From Pseudomonas mediterranea CFBP 5447 (lineage in GTDB: Bacteria > Pseudomonadota > Gammaproteobacteria > Pseudomonadales > Pseudomonadaceae), in NCBI RefSeq assembly GCF_000774145.1, contig NZ_KN322983.1, forward strand, positions 667,100 through 731,099: DNA of 64,000 nt, read 5' to 3'. The notes under the pieces are model-generated. The model was not told the origin of the DNA. It ran no database searches and saw nothing but the letters and a program-made list of their open reading frames with translations. Both the position numbers and the translations under genes were made by a program. Positions 1 to 9,354 of the stretch are shown here, piece by piece. The first letter of the stretch is position 1. Every line of letters begins with the position of its first letter.

Positions 1-78
1 TGTGGGAGCGAGCCTGCTCGCGATAGCGGTGGGTCAGTTGGCAGTGATGGTGCCCGTGCCGCCGCCATCGCAAGCAGG
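1..78. repeat. REP pair, second arm degenerate
   Basis: A left REP arm (GTGGGAGCGAGCCTGCTCGCGA) begins at base 2. It is followed by a short spacer and a decayed inverted arm (CCGCCATCGCAAGCAGGTCA) that abuts the stop codon of the dehydrogenase gene. It is the same family as the other REP copies in the window. Confidence 0.8.
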
Positions 79-1005
79 TCAGTAGGCCCGTTCCCGATCC
101 ACCTGGCCGAGCATCGATTCGCCCCGTTGATGCCGACGGATATTCTCCAGCAGGACGCCAAACGCACTTTCAGGTTGGGTCATCGCCGCGATATGCGGGG
201 TCAGCAGGATCTGCGGGTGGTGCCAGAACGGATGCTCCGGGACGGCTGGTTCCTGTTCCATTACATCGAGCACCGCCGCGCTGAGTTGGCCATCGGCGAG
301 GGCCTCCAACAGATCCGCTTCGACCAGGTGCCCGCCGCGCCCCATGTTGACCAGAGCCGCACCTTTGGGCAGTTGTCGGAACACGTCGCGGTTGAGAATC
401 CCCCGGGTCTGGTCGGTCAGCGGCAGGACACACAACAGGATGTCGCACTGGCCCAGGAAGGCCGGCAGTTGTTCGGCACCGGCAAAGCACGCCACCCCGG
501 CGATCTGGTGTTCACTGCGGGCCCAGCCCGACAGGGCAAAGCCGAATGGCTGCAGGGCGGCGAGTATGTTCCGGGCCTGTAGGCCCAAGCCCAGGACCCC
601 GACCCGGCGCTGCCCGGCGGGAACCAGTCGGTGTGCCTGCCAGCAGCGTTCGGCCTGTTGTTGCCGATAGCGCAGCATGTCCCGATGCAAGCCGAGCACG
701 GCGAACGTGGCGTACTCGCACATGCCCTGGCTGATGCCGGGGTCGAGCAGGCGCACCACCGGCAGCGTCGTCGGCAGGCGCTCCAGATCGAGCTGATCCA
801 CCCCGGCCGATAGCGCGAACAGCACCTCGAGATTAGGCAGCACCGTTTCGATCTCGTCCGGTGCCTGCCAGGCCGCCAGGTAACGAATATCCCGTGGGTC
901 GCCGATGTCCGGCCAGGCGCGCCATTCGATATCCGGAGCATGTTCGGCGAACAGGCGCTTCCACTGTTCGCCGCGTACCGGGTCAGCTTTGTAGAGCAGG
1001 GCCAT
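79..1005 (-). CDS. ghrA: Glyoxylate/hydroxypyruvate reductase A-type 2-hydroxyacid dehydrogenase
   Basis: A D-isomer-specific 2-hydroxyacid dehydrogenase of 308 aa, predicted to reduce glyoxylate or hydroxypyruvate with NAD(P)H in the cytoplasm. The Rossmann nucleotide loop GVLGLGLQA lies near residue 135. The catalytic triad of the family can be read as Arg in NMGRGGHLVE, Glu in DVMEQEP and His in LTPHIAA. The start is placed at MALLYKAD because family members begin there; an in-frame ATG 36 bases upstream is possible. The gene is monocistronic and its stop touches a REP element. The family is clear; GhrA versus another substrate is inferred from overall similarity. Confidence 0.85.
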   Translation of the reverse strand: MALLYKADPVRGEQWKRLFAEHAPDIEWRAWPDIGDPRDIRYLAAWQAPDEIETVLPNLEVLFALSAGVDQLDLERLPTTLPVVRLLDPGISQGMCEYATFAVLGLHRDMLRYRQQQAERCWQAHRLVPAGQRRVGVLGLGLQARNILAALQPFGFALSGWARSEHQIAGVACFAGAEQLPAFLGQCDILLCVLPLTDQTRGILNRDVFRQLPKGAALVNMGRGGHLVEADLLEALADGQLSAAVLDVMEQEPAVPEHPFWHHPQILLTPHIAAMTQPESAFGVLLENIRRHQRGESMLGQVDRERAY

Positions 1006-1199
1006 GGGTCTTCTCGCCAGGAAATAAGGAGCCTCCAGCATGCATCAATGGGGCGAGAGGATTCTGCTGTTTGCCGGGGTGTAAACAGTCGATCCGGATT
1101 TCTCAGCGGGCAAGTTCGGCTTAGACGATTGTGTCGAACGCTTAACCTGTGAACACATCGCAGCCGCTTCGGGTTGCCTGGCTCACTATGGGAAATGCC

Positions 1200-2492
1200 A
1201 TGAACAGTAAAGTCGAAGAAACTCCAAATCTGCTCCGTCAGCGTGATCAATTCGTCCCCCGTGGCCTGGTGACCGCGCATCCTTTGGTGATCGATCGGGC
1301 CCTGGGCTCGGAATTGTGGGATGTCGACGGCAAGCGCTATCTGGATTTCGTCGGTGGCATCGGTGTGCTGAACATCGGCCACAATCACCCCAAGGTGGTG
1401 GCGGCGGTGCAGGCGCAACTTCAAAAGATTTCCCATGCCTGTTTCCAGGTCGTGGCCTATAAGCCGTACCTGGACCTCGCCCAGCGCCTGTGCCAGATGA
1501 TCGGCGGCCAGCACGCCTATAAAGCGGCCTTCTTCACCTCCGGCGCCGAGGCGGTGGAAAACGCCGTGAAGATCGCCCGCGCCCACACCAACCGTTCGGC
1601 GGTGATCGCCTTTCGTGGCGGGTTCCACGGCCGGACATTGCTCGGCACCACACTGACCGGAATGAGCCAGCCCTACAAACAGAACTTCGGACCATTCGCG
1701 CCGGAGGTCTTCCATACGCCTTATCCGAATGCCTATCGGGGCGTCACCAGCGAGATGGCGCTCCAGGCCCTGGACGAACTGCTCGCCACCCAAGTGGCGC
1801 CTGAGCGTGTCGCGGCGCTCATCATCGAGCCGGTGCAGGGCGATGGGGGGTTCCTGTCGGCGCCGGTAGAGTTCCTTCAGGGCCTGCGTGCGTTGACCGA
1901 AAAACATGGCATCGTATTGATCCTCGATGAGATCCAGACCGGTTTCGGGCGCACCGGCAAGTGGTTCGGTTTCCAACATGCCGGTATCCAGCCGGACCTG
2001 GTCACCGTCGCCAAGAGTCTGGCCGGTGGCTTGCCATTGTCGGGCGTAGTCGGCAGGGCCGAGATCATGGATGCACCACTGCCTGGCGGCCTGGGCGGCA
2101 CCTATGGCGGCAACGCGCTATCGTGCGCGGCGGCGTTGGCGGTGATCGAAGCCTATGAGCAGGAGCATCTGTTGGCGCGCGGCGAAGCCTTGGGCGAGCG
2201 CCTGCGTCAGGGGCTGTTGCGCCTGCAAGCCCGCTACCCGCAGATCGGCGATGTGCGCGGCAGCGGTTTCATGCTGGCCATGGAGCTGATCAAGAATGAC
2301 GAAGCGCGCACCCCGGATGCCGATCTGAACCAACGCCTGATCGACGAAGCCCGTGTGGGTGGCCTGCTGGTCATCAAGTGCGGCGTCTACCGCAACGTAA
2401 TGCGCTTTCTGGCCCCCCTGGTGACCAGCGAAGCGCAAATCGATGAAGCGTTGCAGATTCTCGAAGGGGCGTTGGCGCGAGTCTTGAATTGA
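1200..2492 (+). CDS. gabT: 4-aminobutyrate--2-oxoglutarate aminotransferase (class III PLP)
   Basis: A class III PLP aminotransferase of 430 aa. The N-terminal motif VGGIGVLNIGHNHP, the FTSGAEAVENAVKIAR helix, the acidic ILDEIQTGFGRTG segment and the PLP lysine in VTVAKSLAGG all fit GabT/PuuE enzymes, which transaminate GABA to succinate semialdehyde. The start MNSKVEETPNLL is chosen to match GabT; in-frame ATGs at 1149 and 1188 could also be used. It is not next to a gabD dehydrogenase, as the main Pseudomonas gabT usually is. A HAD gene and an Lrp-type regulator follow, so it may be a paralogue acting on another omega-amino acid. Confidence 0.82.
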   Translation: MNSKVEETPNLLRQRDQFVPRGLVTAHPLVIDRALGSELWDVDGKRYLDFVGGIGVLNIGHNHPKVVAAVQAQLQKISHACFQVVAYKPYLDLAQRLCQMIGGQHAYKAAFFTSGAEAVENAVKIARAHTNRSAVIAFRGGFHGRTLLGTTLTGMSQPYKQNFGPFAPEVFHTPYPNAYRGVTSEMALQALDELLATQVAPERVAALIIEPVQGDGGFLSAPVEFLQGLRALTEKHGIVLILDEIQTGFGRTGKWFGFQHAGIQPDLVTVAKSLAGGLPLSGVVGRAEIMDAPLPGGLGGTYGGNALSCAAALAVIEAYEQEHLLARGEALGERLRQGLLRLQARYPQIGDVRGSGFMLAMELIKNDEARTPDADLNQRLIDEARVGGLLVIKCGVYRNVMRFLAPLVTSEAQIDEALQILEGALARVLN

Positions 2493-2582
2493 ACGCCTGT
2501 GGCGGGGGAGCAGGCTCTCTCGCCATACTCATTCCAACGCGTTGGATGACCTGCATTAGGGACTCATCGGAGGCTTTTAGCC

Positions 2583-3239
2583 ATGAGGCTGACTGAATAT
2601 CGAGCGTTGTTGATCGACTGCGACGAGGTCCTGGTGGATCGGGACTCGGGCATCTGGGCGGCCTTGCAGCCGTTGCTGGAGAACCATGGCGACCCGCCGG
2701 ACAAAACCCAGGTACTGACCGAGTTCGACGAGGCGCTGCGGGCCCTCTATCCGCGCTTTGGCGAGCTGGGCTTCAGTGGCCTGCTGTGCTTCGCCCACCG
2801 TCAGTTGGCCGAGCGCTGGAAGCTCAAGGTCAGTTGGGAGGAGGGCATGAGCTTCGCTCGCTCGGCGGCCAGTTGGACGCTGTTCGAGGATGCACCGGGT
2901 GCGATGCTCTACCTGCGCAAATTCTATCGCCTGCTGGTGCTGGGCGACCGTGATGTCGAGGACCGGGGCGTGTTGTGCGAGCGCTTGGGCATCGAGCCGG
3001 AGGATTTCGTTTCCCTGGCGAGCGACCCTCTGCAGGATCCCGACTGGCTGGCGGCCAACGGTCTCGATGCCGCGGCTATTCTCCAGATAACCCGTCCGGG
3101 TGCCCATTCACGCCGGGCCGGGGCTGTGTGCCTGATCTGCCGCAACCCCGAGTTGCCGCTCCAGCCGTGCGCGGCGGACTACTGCATCAGCAGCATGGCG
3201 GACCTGGTGGCGCAGCACCAGTTGTCGCTACGTCACTGA
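2583..3239 (+). CDS. HAD-superfamily hydrolase-like protein
   Basis: A cytoplasmic protein of 218 aa. The N-terminal sequence LLIDCDEVLVDRDSG carries the DxD nucleophile and acid pair of haloacid dehalogenase hydrolases (Asp12, Asp14). A ribosome site GGAGG precedes the ATG. The middle is a helical cap-like region. The later HAD lysine and acidic motifs are weak: LVLGDRDVEDRG and SLASDPLQDPDW are the nearest matches. The C-terminal part has several cysteines. It lies 90 bases after the aminotransferase and 44 bases before the Lrp gene. Its substrate cannot be inferred. Confidence 0.65.
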   Translation: MRLTEYRALLIDCDEVLVDRDSGIWAALQPLLENHGDPPDKTQVLTEFDEALRALYPRFGELGFSGLLCFAHRQLAERWKLKVSWEEGMSFARSAASWTLFEDAPGAMLYLRKFYRLLVLGDRDVEDRGVLCERLGIEPEDFVSLASDPLQDPDWLAANGLDAAAILQITRPGAHSRRAGAVCLICRNPELPLQPCAADYCISSMADLVAQHQLSLRH

Positions 3240-3283
3240 TTTTGTTAGAAGATGGCCTACAAACGGCACGCAAGGGGTATGCG

Positions 3284-3772
3284 ATGGAAGGTTTAGCGAA
3301 ACTGGACCGTATTGACATCAGCATTTTGGTCGAGCTGCAAAAAGACGGCCGCATGACCAACGTCAGCCTGGCCGATGCCGTGGGGCTGTCCGCGAGCCCG
3401 TGCCTGCAACGGGTCAAGCGTCTGGAGTCGTTGGGGTACATCTCCAGCTACAAGGCCCACCTGAACCTGGCCAAGATCACCGACTCGGTGACGGTCTTCA
3501 CCGAAGTCACCCTGAGCGACCACAAGCGCGAAGACTTCGCCAAATTCGAATCCAACATCCGCCTGGTGGACGAAGTGCTGGAGTGTCATTTGATCAGCGG
3601 CGGATACGACTATCTGGTGCGCTTCATGACCCGCAGCATCCAGGATTACCAGGACGTGATGGAAAGCCTGCTGGACAAGAACATCGGCATCTCCAAGTAC
3701 TTCAGCTACATCGTGATCAAGTCGCCGGTACGCAAGGACGAGATCCCGCTGCGCAAGTTGCTGCGGCACTGA
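3284..3772 (+). CDS. Lrp/AsnC-family transcriptional regulator
   Basis: 162 aa. The N-terminal winged helix-turn-helix (KLDRIDISILVELQKDGR, then LADAVGLSASPCLQRVKRLE) is followed by an RAM/AsnC ligand domain (EVLECHLISGGYDYLVRF) ending in KSPVRKDEIPLRKLL. Regulators of this family bind amino acids and often control adjacent catabolic genes. Its position after a GABA-type aminotransferase and a HAD gene suggests that it senses the substrate of that small cluster, which is inference. The start is the ATG after CAAGGGGTATGCG; upstream in-frame starts overlap the HAD gene and are not needed. Confidence 0.88.
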   Translation: MEGLAKLDRIDISILVELQKDGRMTNVSLADAVGLSASPCLQRVKRLESLGYISSYKAHLNLAKITDSVTVFTEVTLSDHKREDFAKFESNIRLVDEVLECHLISGGYDYLVRFMTRSIQDYQDVMESLLDKNIGISKYFSYIVIKSPVRKDEIPLRKLLRH

Positions 3773-3796
3773 TCTGCTTATCTAACCAGGAACCCC

Positions 3797-3885
3797 TGTG
3801 GGAGCGAGCCTGCTCGCGATGGCGGAATATCAGTCAGCATCCATGCATCTGATACACCGTCATCGCGAGCAGGCTCGCTCCCGCA
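3797..3885. repeat. REP pair (inverted arms)
   Basis: Two REP arms in opposite orientation are separated by a spacer of about 35 bases. They sit between the convergent Lrp-type and hydrolase genes and could form a long hairpin in either transcript. Confidence 0.85.
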
Positions 3886-3908
3886 AGGTTGTGGTGGATG
3901 TGCTGGCT

Positions 3909-4865
3909 TTATTCCTTGAGGAAGGTCAACAGATCCTGGTTCAAACGATCCTTGTGGGTCTCGGTCAAGCCGTGCGGTGCACCAGGGTAGACGATCAGTC
4001 GGGCGCCCTTGATCAACGCCGCCGAAGCCTTGCCGGACGCATCTATCGGCACGATCTGGTCGGCGTCGCCATGGATCACCAGCGTCGGCACGTCGAACTT
4101 CTTCAGATCGTCGCGGAAGTCGGTGGCCGAGAACGCGGCGATCGAGTCATAGGTGTTCTTGGCGCCGCCCTGCATACCCTGGGCCCAGAACGATTGAATC
4201 AGGCCCTGGGACGGCTTGGCGCCCTTGCGGTTGTAGCCGTAGAAGGGGCCGGAGGCGATGTCCAGATAAAGCTGCGAGCGGTTTTCCAGGGACGCCTTGC
4301 GCAGGCCGTCGAATACCGCCAGCGGCAGGCCGCCGGGGTTGGTGTCGGTCTTGAGCATCAGTGGCGGAACAGAGGACACCAGCACCGCTTTCTTGACTCG
4401 GGCAGTCCCGTGGCGACCGATATAGCGAGCCACTTCACCGCCCCCGGTCGAGAAGCCCACCAGGGTCACATCCTTCAGGTCCAGCGCTTCAATGACCGCC
4501 GCCAGGTCGTCGGCATAATGATCCATGTCGTTGCCTTCCCACGGCTGGCTGGAGCGTCCATGGCCGCGACGGTCATGGGCGACAACCCGATAACCTTTCG
4601 ATGCGAGGAACATCATCTGCGCTTCCCAGCTGTCGGAGTCCAGCGGCCAGCCGTGGCTGAAGGTGACGACCTGACCGTCGCGCGGGCCCCAATCCTTGTA
4701 GTACAGCTGCACGCCGTCCTTGGTGGTGATGTAGCTGGCGGACTGGATAACGCTGCCGACGGCAGAGGCGGTGGCAGTGGCGCTGGTCTGAGCCGGCGCG
4801 GCTTGCGCGCCGACGCTCGCGAGTGCCAAGGTAGCGATGGCCAGGGTGCGGTTGAAGGTGTTCAT
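3909..4865 (-). CDS. Exported alpha/beta hydrolase, non-heme haloperoxidase type
   Basis: 318 aa with a cleavable signal peptide ([22 protein letters not shown]), so the enzyme acts in the periplasm or outside. The mature part is an alpha/beta hydrolase: [14 protein letters not shown] oxyanion region, nucleophile Ser in [10 protein letters not shown], acid Asp in [10 protein letters not shown] and His in PGAPHGL. This pattern and length are those of cofactor-free haloperoxidases/perhydrolases (non-heme chloroperoxidase). Cytoplasmic homologues lack the signal peptide and have about 275 aa. Members are usually esterases with promiscuous perhydrolysis activity. The true substrate is unknown. 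Confidence 0.82.
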   Translation of the reverse strand: MNTFNRTLAIATLALASVGAQAAPAQTSATATASAVGSVIQSASYITTKDGVQLYYKDWGPRDGQVVTFSHGWPLDSDSWEAQMMFLASKGYRVVAHDRRGHGRSSQPWEGNDMDHYADDLAAVIEALDLKDVTLVGFSTGGGEVARYIGRHGTARVKKAVLVSSVPPLMLKTDTNPGGLPLAVFDGLRKASLENRSQLYLDIASGPFYGYNRKGAKPSQGLIQSFWAQGMQGGAKNTYDSIAAFSATDFRDDLKKFDVPTLVIHGDADQIVPIDASGKASAALIKGARLIVYPGAPHGLTETHKDRLNQDLLTFLKE

Positions 4866-5145
4866 TGGGCTCTCTCCATAAGGACTGGGTGATTGTCGCG
4901 ATCGTTGTCGTTCGCGTTGGTGGGCAGATTAGAGAGAGAGGGCAATGACGAGAACGGCGCTGGTATCGATAGCGACTATAGGAATAACAGATACTTGCAA
5001 GGCTTTGATTATGGAAGCTTGTTCACGATGAGGTGGTGAAGATGAATCGTCTGCTCATCCCGCACAGCAGTGTTTGGGGTCTATGCTTACCTTGTCCCTG
5101 CGGTCAGCCCGCCCATGGAAAGCCAACGGTCCTTCAGGAGAACAT

Positions 5146-5895
5146 GTGAAGTCTTTGACCCCCGCCACGGCGTTGCTCTGTCTATTGCTCGGCACGGGTG
5201 TGGTCAGCGCCGGGGAATATCAGGTGGTCACCGAGGAGTGGGCCCCTTACAACTATCAGGAGAACCGTCAGCTCACCGGCATGACCACGGAAATCGTCCG
5301 GGCCATCATGGCGCTGACCGGGGATGAGTTCGAGGTGCTGTTGCAGCCCAGTATGCGCGCCACCCAGATATTGAAGAACCGGCCCAAGACGATCATGTAC
5401 TCGCTGTTCCGCACGCCGGAGCGTGAGCCGTTGTACAAGTGGGTCGGACCGATCGTGGAGGAAGCCATCTATCCTTATCAACTGGCGCGTACGCCGCCGG
5501 TGAACTCCCTGGAACAATTGCTGGGCGCCCCGCAGATCACCACGCGGCACGCCGGGCTGGTGCCGGAGAAACTGCAATCGTTGGGCTTCAAGAACCTCGA
5601 CAAAAGTGCCACCGAGAGCAAGTTGCTCTACCGCATGCTATTGGCGGGGCGCACCAATATCATTGTGGGGGACACCGATGCGGGGGTGGCGTATTACAGC
5701 CGCCAGTTGAACATCGCCCCCGGCACCCTACGCAAGATACCCATCGAGTTGTACCGCTCATCGCTGTACATCGCTTTCAGTCCCGACAGCGAGGATGAAC
5801 GGGTCGCGGCATGGGCCAGAGCCTTGGAGCAGCTACGTCAATCTGGCGAGTTGAAGCGTATCCAGCATCGTTACGAGCAGCCCCCGGCGCAGTGA
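5146..5895 (+). CDS. Periplasmic solute-binding protein, family 3 (orphan)
   Basis: 249 aa. The preferred start is GTG with the ribosome site CAGGAG six bases upstream; the overlapping ATG two bases earlier is out of frame. The signal peptide ends near VVSAG. The mature protein shows features of SBP_bac_3 proteins (WAPYNYQENRQLTGMTTEIVRAIM near the N-terminus, VGDTDAGVAYY near residue 175). It resembles the polar amino acid binding-like proteins that Pseudomonas encodes without cognate permeases. No transporter gene is adjacent, so it may serve another importer or a sensing role. Confidence 0.75.
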   Translation: MKSLTPATALLCLLLGTGVVSAGEYQVVTEEWAPYNYQENRQLTGMTTEIVRAIMALTGDEFEVLLQPSMRATQILKNRPKTIMYSLFRTPEREPLYKWVGPIVEEAIYPYQLARTPPVNSLEQLLGAPQITTRHAGLVPEKLQSLGFKNLDKSATESKLLYRMLLAGRTNIIVGDTDAGVAYYSRQLNIAPGTLRKIPIELYRSSLYIAFSPDSEDERVAAWARALEQLRQSGELKRIQHRYEQPPAQ

Positions 5896-5957
5896 CCGGT
5901 TAACCCGAAAGAAGGCTCCTGCATCGATCACAGATTTTCATGTCGTCGACTCGAGGC

Positions 5958-6758
5958 TCAGAACTTATAGACGATACCCAGCCTGCCCATGATTTCCAAC
6001 GCATTGGCCAGGCCCAAGCCGTTCATGGGCAGGCAGGCAAAGGTCTGGTGCTCATCGAAATGAGTGCCGATGGCCAGCAGTTTCAGATCGTGGGGATCCA
6101 GCTGTGCGTTGAAATACTGGAGCAGCGCCCGTTCCCAATCGTCGGCGCCGTTGACGGTATCGATGGCTTTACGGTCGGGCGTAGCGATCTCGATGTTCAA
6201 TTGCCGTAGCGGGGCAAGGCTATTGACGGCGCAGACCCCATGGGACGACCACTCTTTCCATTCGAACCCGGCCAGTTGATTGGCCTGGGCAAGTGCTGCT
6301 TCGAGCTGAGTCCACGCCCAATCCCACTGTGCCGTGGGCGGCGCAATGCCCTGGATGAGCGCCTGTGCCTGGTCCTCGTCGAACAGGCAGTCGAACAGAT
6401 CGGCCAAGGTATCGACCTGATCGAGCTGTGGCCCCGACCCTTGGGTGTCCAGGTCCCTGCTCAGGCGCTGCCATAGATTGCCCAGTTCCTCCCAGTCTTC
6501 CTCATCCATATCATCTTCGATCACCCTTGCCTTATCGCCGCGCTGGTAGTTGTCCAGTCGTGTCTTGAGGACACGTATCGCGCCGTCGACGAGATCGACT
6601 TCGTAGCTGCGGTAGTCCAGGTAGTTGGTCTGGAAAACGATGCGATCGGGAAATATCTCCTGGACGAGATCTTCTTCAGCGTCGAAATACACCGCACCGT
6701 CGAGGGCGCCATGGGCGGCGACGATGCGTTGGAACGGCAGGGCGTCGATTGGGTTCAT
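5958..6758 (-). CDS. Hypothetical acidic cytoplasmic protein
   Basis: 266 aa with no signal peptide or membrane segment. It is acidic, with an EDDMDEEDWEELGNLW stretch near residue 80. The second half contains many tryptophans (TAQWDWAWTQLEAAL, FEWKEWSSHG), which suggests a globular domain. I cannot assign a family with confidence; it may be one of the DUF6630-like bacterial proteins. It stands alone between the solute-binding gene and a short DUF2986 gene read the other way. Confidence 0.6.
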   Translation of the reverse strand: MNPIDALPFQRIVAAHGALDGAVYFDAEEDLVQEIFPDRIVFQTNYLDYRSYEVDLVDGAIRVLKTRLDNYQRGDKARVIEDDMDEEDWEELGNLWQRLSRDLDTQGSGPQLDQVDTLADLFDCLFDEDQAQALIQGIAPPTAQWDWAWTQLEAALAQANQLAGFEWKEWSSHGVCAVNSLAPLRQLNIEIATPDRKAIDTVNGADDWERALLQYFNAQLDPHDLKLLAIGTHFDEHQTFACLPMNGLGLANALEIMGRLGIVYKF

Positions 6759-6839
6759 GTGGGTCCGATCATAGGGGTTGTGGCGTTCACGGGTTGAGGT
6801 CTGTCATTATCCTGGAAGCCAGGATTTGAGCAGAAGCGT

Positions 6840-7004
6840 ATGAATCGTCAGAAAAAAATCAAGCAGCTACTAAAGGCCCACGCCAAAAAGGCGAGTGCCA
6901 AGTTGGCGCCGAAGAACAAGCCCAAGTACATCAGTAAAGCGGATCGATTGAAACTGGCTGCTGAGTCCAGTGAAGACTCAGTCACTCCCCCTGAAACCGA
7001 GTAG
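6840..7004 (+). CDS. DUF2986 small basic protein
   Basis: A 54-aa reading frame beginning MNRQKKIKQLLKAHAKKAS and ending SVTPPETE. It is strongly basic in the first two thirds (KNKPKYISKADRLKL) and acidic at the C-terminus. The start, the KAHAKKA..KLAPKNKPKYISKADR pattern and the length match the DUF2986 family of gamma-proteobacteria, whose function is unknown. It lies alone, upstream of a REP pair. It is recognised by pattern from memory, without a search. Confidence 0.7.
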   Translation: MNRQKKIKQLLKAHAKKASAKLAPKNKPKYISKADRLKLAAESSEDSVTPPETE

Positions 7005-7032
7005 TGTCAGTCGCCGGGATGTTGAATGTGCT

Positions 7033-7115
7033 GCCGTCATCGCGAGCAGGCTCGCTCCCACAGGATCTTGTGACCGCCCGGGAAAATGTGGGAGCGAGCC
7101 TGCTCGCGATAGCGG
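7033..7115. repeat. REP pair, outward-facing arrangement
   Basis: A right arm (CCGTCATCGCGAGCAGGCTCGCTCCCACA) comes first and a left arm (GTGGGAGCGAGCCTGCTCGCGATAGCGG) second, the reverse of the usual order. The spacer is about 26 bases. Confidence 0.85.
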
Positions 7116-7153
7116 CCAGCCAGCCACCGCCGGTGCTTCTGGAAACGCTCCCT

Positions 7154-7927
7154 TCATATAAAGAACTTGCTCGGCGTCTTGCCAAACTGCTTCCTGAACA
7201 TGTTCGTGAACGCGCTCGGGCTGTCGTACCCCAGCGCTAGCGCAACATCGATGATCTTTTCTCCCACCGCCATTCGCTCCACCGCTTGCAGCAGGCGCAC
7301 CTGCTGCCTCCACTGCCCGAAGGTAATCCCGGTTTCCTTGCGAAACAGCCGCTGGATCGTCTTTCCATCAAGGCCGAGGCGGTCGCTCCAATCCGACAGT
7401 GTCGAGCCATCGGCAGGATCGCCTTGCAGCGTGACGCAGATCTTCTTGATCCGCGGGTCCGTGGGTTGCGGAAGGTGCAGCGGCAAGGTGGGGAGCAGGG
7501 CGAGCTCATCGAGAATCAACTCCATTACCCTGGCTGCGCGGGTGTTCGGGGTGTGCGGAAGCGGAAGGTGCACGGCGACCTTGATCAGTTCTCTCAACAG
7601 GGCGGAAATGCTGACGGCCTTCGTTTCGGTCGGAAGGTCTGCCACTGCGTCAGGCCGGACGAATACGCTGCGCATTTTGACGTGGCCCACGCACCGTACG
7701 GAATGTCGCTGCCCGCATGGCATCCACAGCCCCCGATTCGACGGGACGGTCCACTGGCTTGACGCCGTGTGCACAACCATCACGCCTTCGACGGCGTAGA
7801 TCAGCTGGTGCTTTTCATGGGCGTGCGGTGGGATGAACCAGTCCGCAGGGTAATCGGTTGCCCGCCCGATCATGGTCCAGGCGCCTTCGTCGATCTCGAG
7901 CAACGCTTCATTCAAGGGTTTGATCAT
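7154..7927 (-). CDS. AraC-family transcriptional regulator with cupin sensor domain
   Basis: 257 aa. The N-terminal cupin-type domain (PPHAHEKHQLIYAVEGVMVVHT) is followed by two helix-turn-helix units at the C-terminus (LSDWSDRLGLDGKTIQRLFRKE; IIDVALALGYDSPSAFTNMFRK). The start at MIKPLNEALLEID is favoured by AAGGA just upstream; an ATG 48 bases earlier is possible. It is divergent from the MFS pump gene with about 140 bases between them, so the pump is the likely target. This architecture is that of repressors or activators responding to small hydrophobic molecules or drugs. The effector is not predictable. Confidence 0.85.
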   Translation of the reverse strand: MIKPLNEALLEIDEGAWTMIGRATDYPADWFIPPHAHEKHQLIYAVEGVMVVHTASSQWTVPSNRGLWMPCGQRHSVRCVGHVKMRSVFVRPDAVADLPTETKAVSISALLRELIKVAVHLPLPHTPNTRAARVMELILDELALLPTLPLHLPQPTDPRIKKICVTLQGDPADGSTLSDWSDRLGLDGKTIQRLFRKETGITFGQWRQQVRLLQAVERMAVGEKIIDVALALGYDSPSAFTNMFRKQFGKTPSKFFI

Positions 7928-8070
7928 GATGTCCTTTTTGCGACGGTTGATTCCCTTGTCCAGTGAGACAGACATTTACATGGATTCTAGGATGACGACC
8001 AGCCTGTCAGAAAGTGCTGTCATCTTCTGCCCAGGTTTTTTTTCAGACCTTTCGCCTGGAAGCTTTTGTC

Positions 8071-9282
8071 ATGTCCACCACCGCCACAGTCTCGACCACT
8101 GCCTCAGTCGTCAACCAAACGAGCCCGCTTGTCATGCGGATCATTGGCGCCTGCGCGCTCGCGCATTTGATCAATGACCTCATTCAGGCCGTACTGCCTT
8201 CCATCTATCCGATGCTGAAGGCCAACTATGGGCTGAGTTTTGCCCAGGTGGGACTGATCACGCTCACCTTTCAACTGACCGCCTCCCTGTTGCAACCCTG
8301 GGTGGGTTATCACACCGACCGTCACCCCAAGCCCTGGCTGCTGCCTGCCGGCATGGTCTGCACCCTCATCGGCATCATGATGCTGGCGTTCGTCGGCAGC
8401 TTTGGCGCGATCCTCCTGGCCTCCGCGTTGGTGGGCATCGGCTCGTCGACCTTCCACCCGGAAACCTCGCGTGTGGCCCGGCTCGCTTCAGGCGGTCGCT
8501 ATGGCCTGGCGCAATCGACCTTCCAGGTTGGCGGCAATGCGGGCAGCGCCTTCGGCCCGTTGCTGGCCGCGGCCATCGTGATTCCGTACGGTCAAGGCCA
8601 TGTTGCCTGGTTCGGCCTGTTTGCCGTATTCGCCATTTTCGTGCAGTACGGCTTGAGTCGTTGGTACCGTAACCACCTCAACCTGTTCAAGCTGAAACAG
8701 GGCGGCAAGGCAACCCATGGCCTGTCCAAGGCGCGGGTGACCGCCGCACTGGTGGTCCTGGCATTGCTGGTGTTCTCCAAATACTTCTACATGGCGAGTT
8801 TCACCAGCTACTTCACGTTCTACCTGATCGAGAAATTCCATCTGTCGGTGACCAGCTCCCAGTTGTACCTGTTCCTGTTCCTGGGAGCGGTGGCCGCCGG
8901 GACGTTCTTCGGTGGCCCCATCGGCGACAAGATCGGCCGCAAGAAAGTCATCTGGTTCTCGATCCTGGGTGCGGCACCTTTCACCCTGGCGCTGCCTTAT
9001 GTGGACCTGTTCTGGACCGGCGTGCTGAGCATGATCATCGGCTTCATCCTCGCCTCGGCGTTCTCCGCCATCGTCGTCTTTGCCCAGGAGCTGGTGCCGG
9101 GCAATGTCGGCATGATTGCCGGCGTATTCTTCGGCCTGATGTTTGGCTTCGGCGGCATTGGCGCGGCGTTGCTGGGGTATCTCGCGGACATCCACGGCAT
9201 CGAGTACGTCTACACGCTGTGTTCCTACCTGCCGTTGCTGGGTGTGCTGACCATTTTGCTGCCGTCGACCAAAGGCGTTTAA
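8071..9282 (+). CDS. fsr: MFS transporter, fosmidomycin-resistance (Fsr) type
   Basis: 403 aa with about twelve membrane segments. The sequence ACALAHLINDLIQAVLPSIYPMLK at the start, the loop GYHTDRHPKPWLLPAGM after helix 2, and the DKIGRKKVIWFSI loop between halves are typical of Fsr-family drug exporters of the inner membrane. Such pumps export fosmidomycin and related compounds by proton antiport. The ATG at MSTTATVST is chosen because upstream in-frame residues lie in the promoter region shared with the AraC gene. Substrate assignment is by family only. Confidence 0.85.
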   Translation: MSTTATVSTTASVVNQTSPLVMRIIGACALAHLINDLIQAVLPSIYPMLKANYGLSFAQVGLITLTFQLTASLLQPWVGYHTDRHPKPWLLPAGMVCTLIGIMMLAFVGSFGAILLASALVGIGSSTFHPETSRVARLASGGRYGLAQSTFQVGGNAGSAFGPLLAAAIVIPYGQGHVAWFGLFAVFAIFVQYGLSRWYRNHLNLFKLKQGGKATHGLSKARVTAALVVLALLVFSKYFYMASFTSYFTFYLIEKFHLSVTSSQLYLFLFLGAVAAGTFFGGPIGDKIGRKKVIWFSILGAAPFTLALPYVDLFWTGVLSMIIGFILASAFSAIVVFAQELVPGNVGMIAGVFFGLMFGFGGIGAALLGYLADIHGIEYVYTLCSYLPLLGVLTILLPSTKGV

Positions 9283-9354
9283 AGGCGGGGCGGCTTTATT
9301 GGCCGGTGTTCCACATTTCCTGAGGTGCCACAGGATCTGCGTCCGCTGCAAATC

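Noticed and set aside
417..1979. Long minus-strand open frame (520 codons) spanning two genes
   Set aside because: It is antisense to gabT and a frame shadow of the dehydrogenase, lacks a ribosome site, and has arginine/cysteine-rich composition of GC-rich shadow frames.
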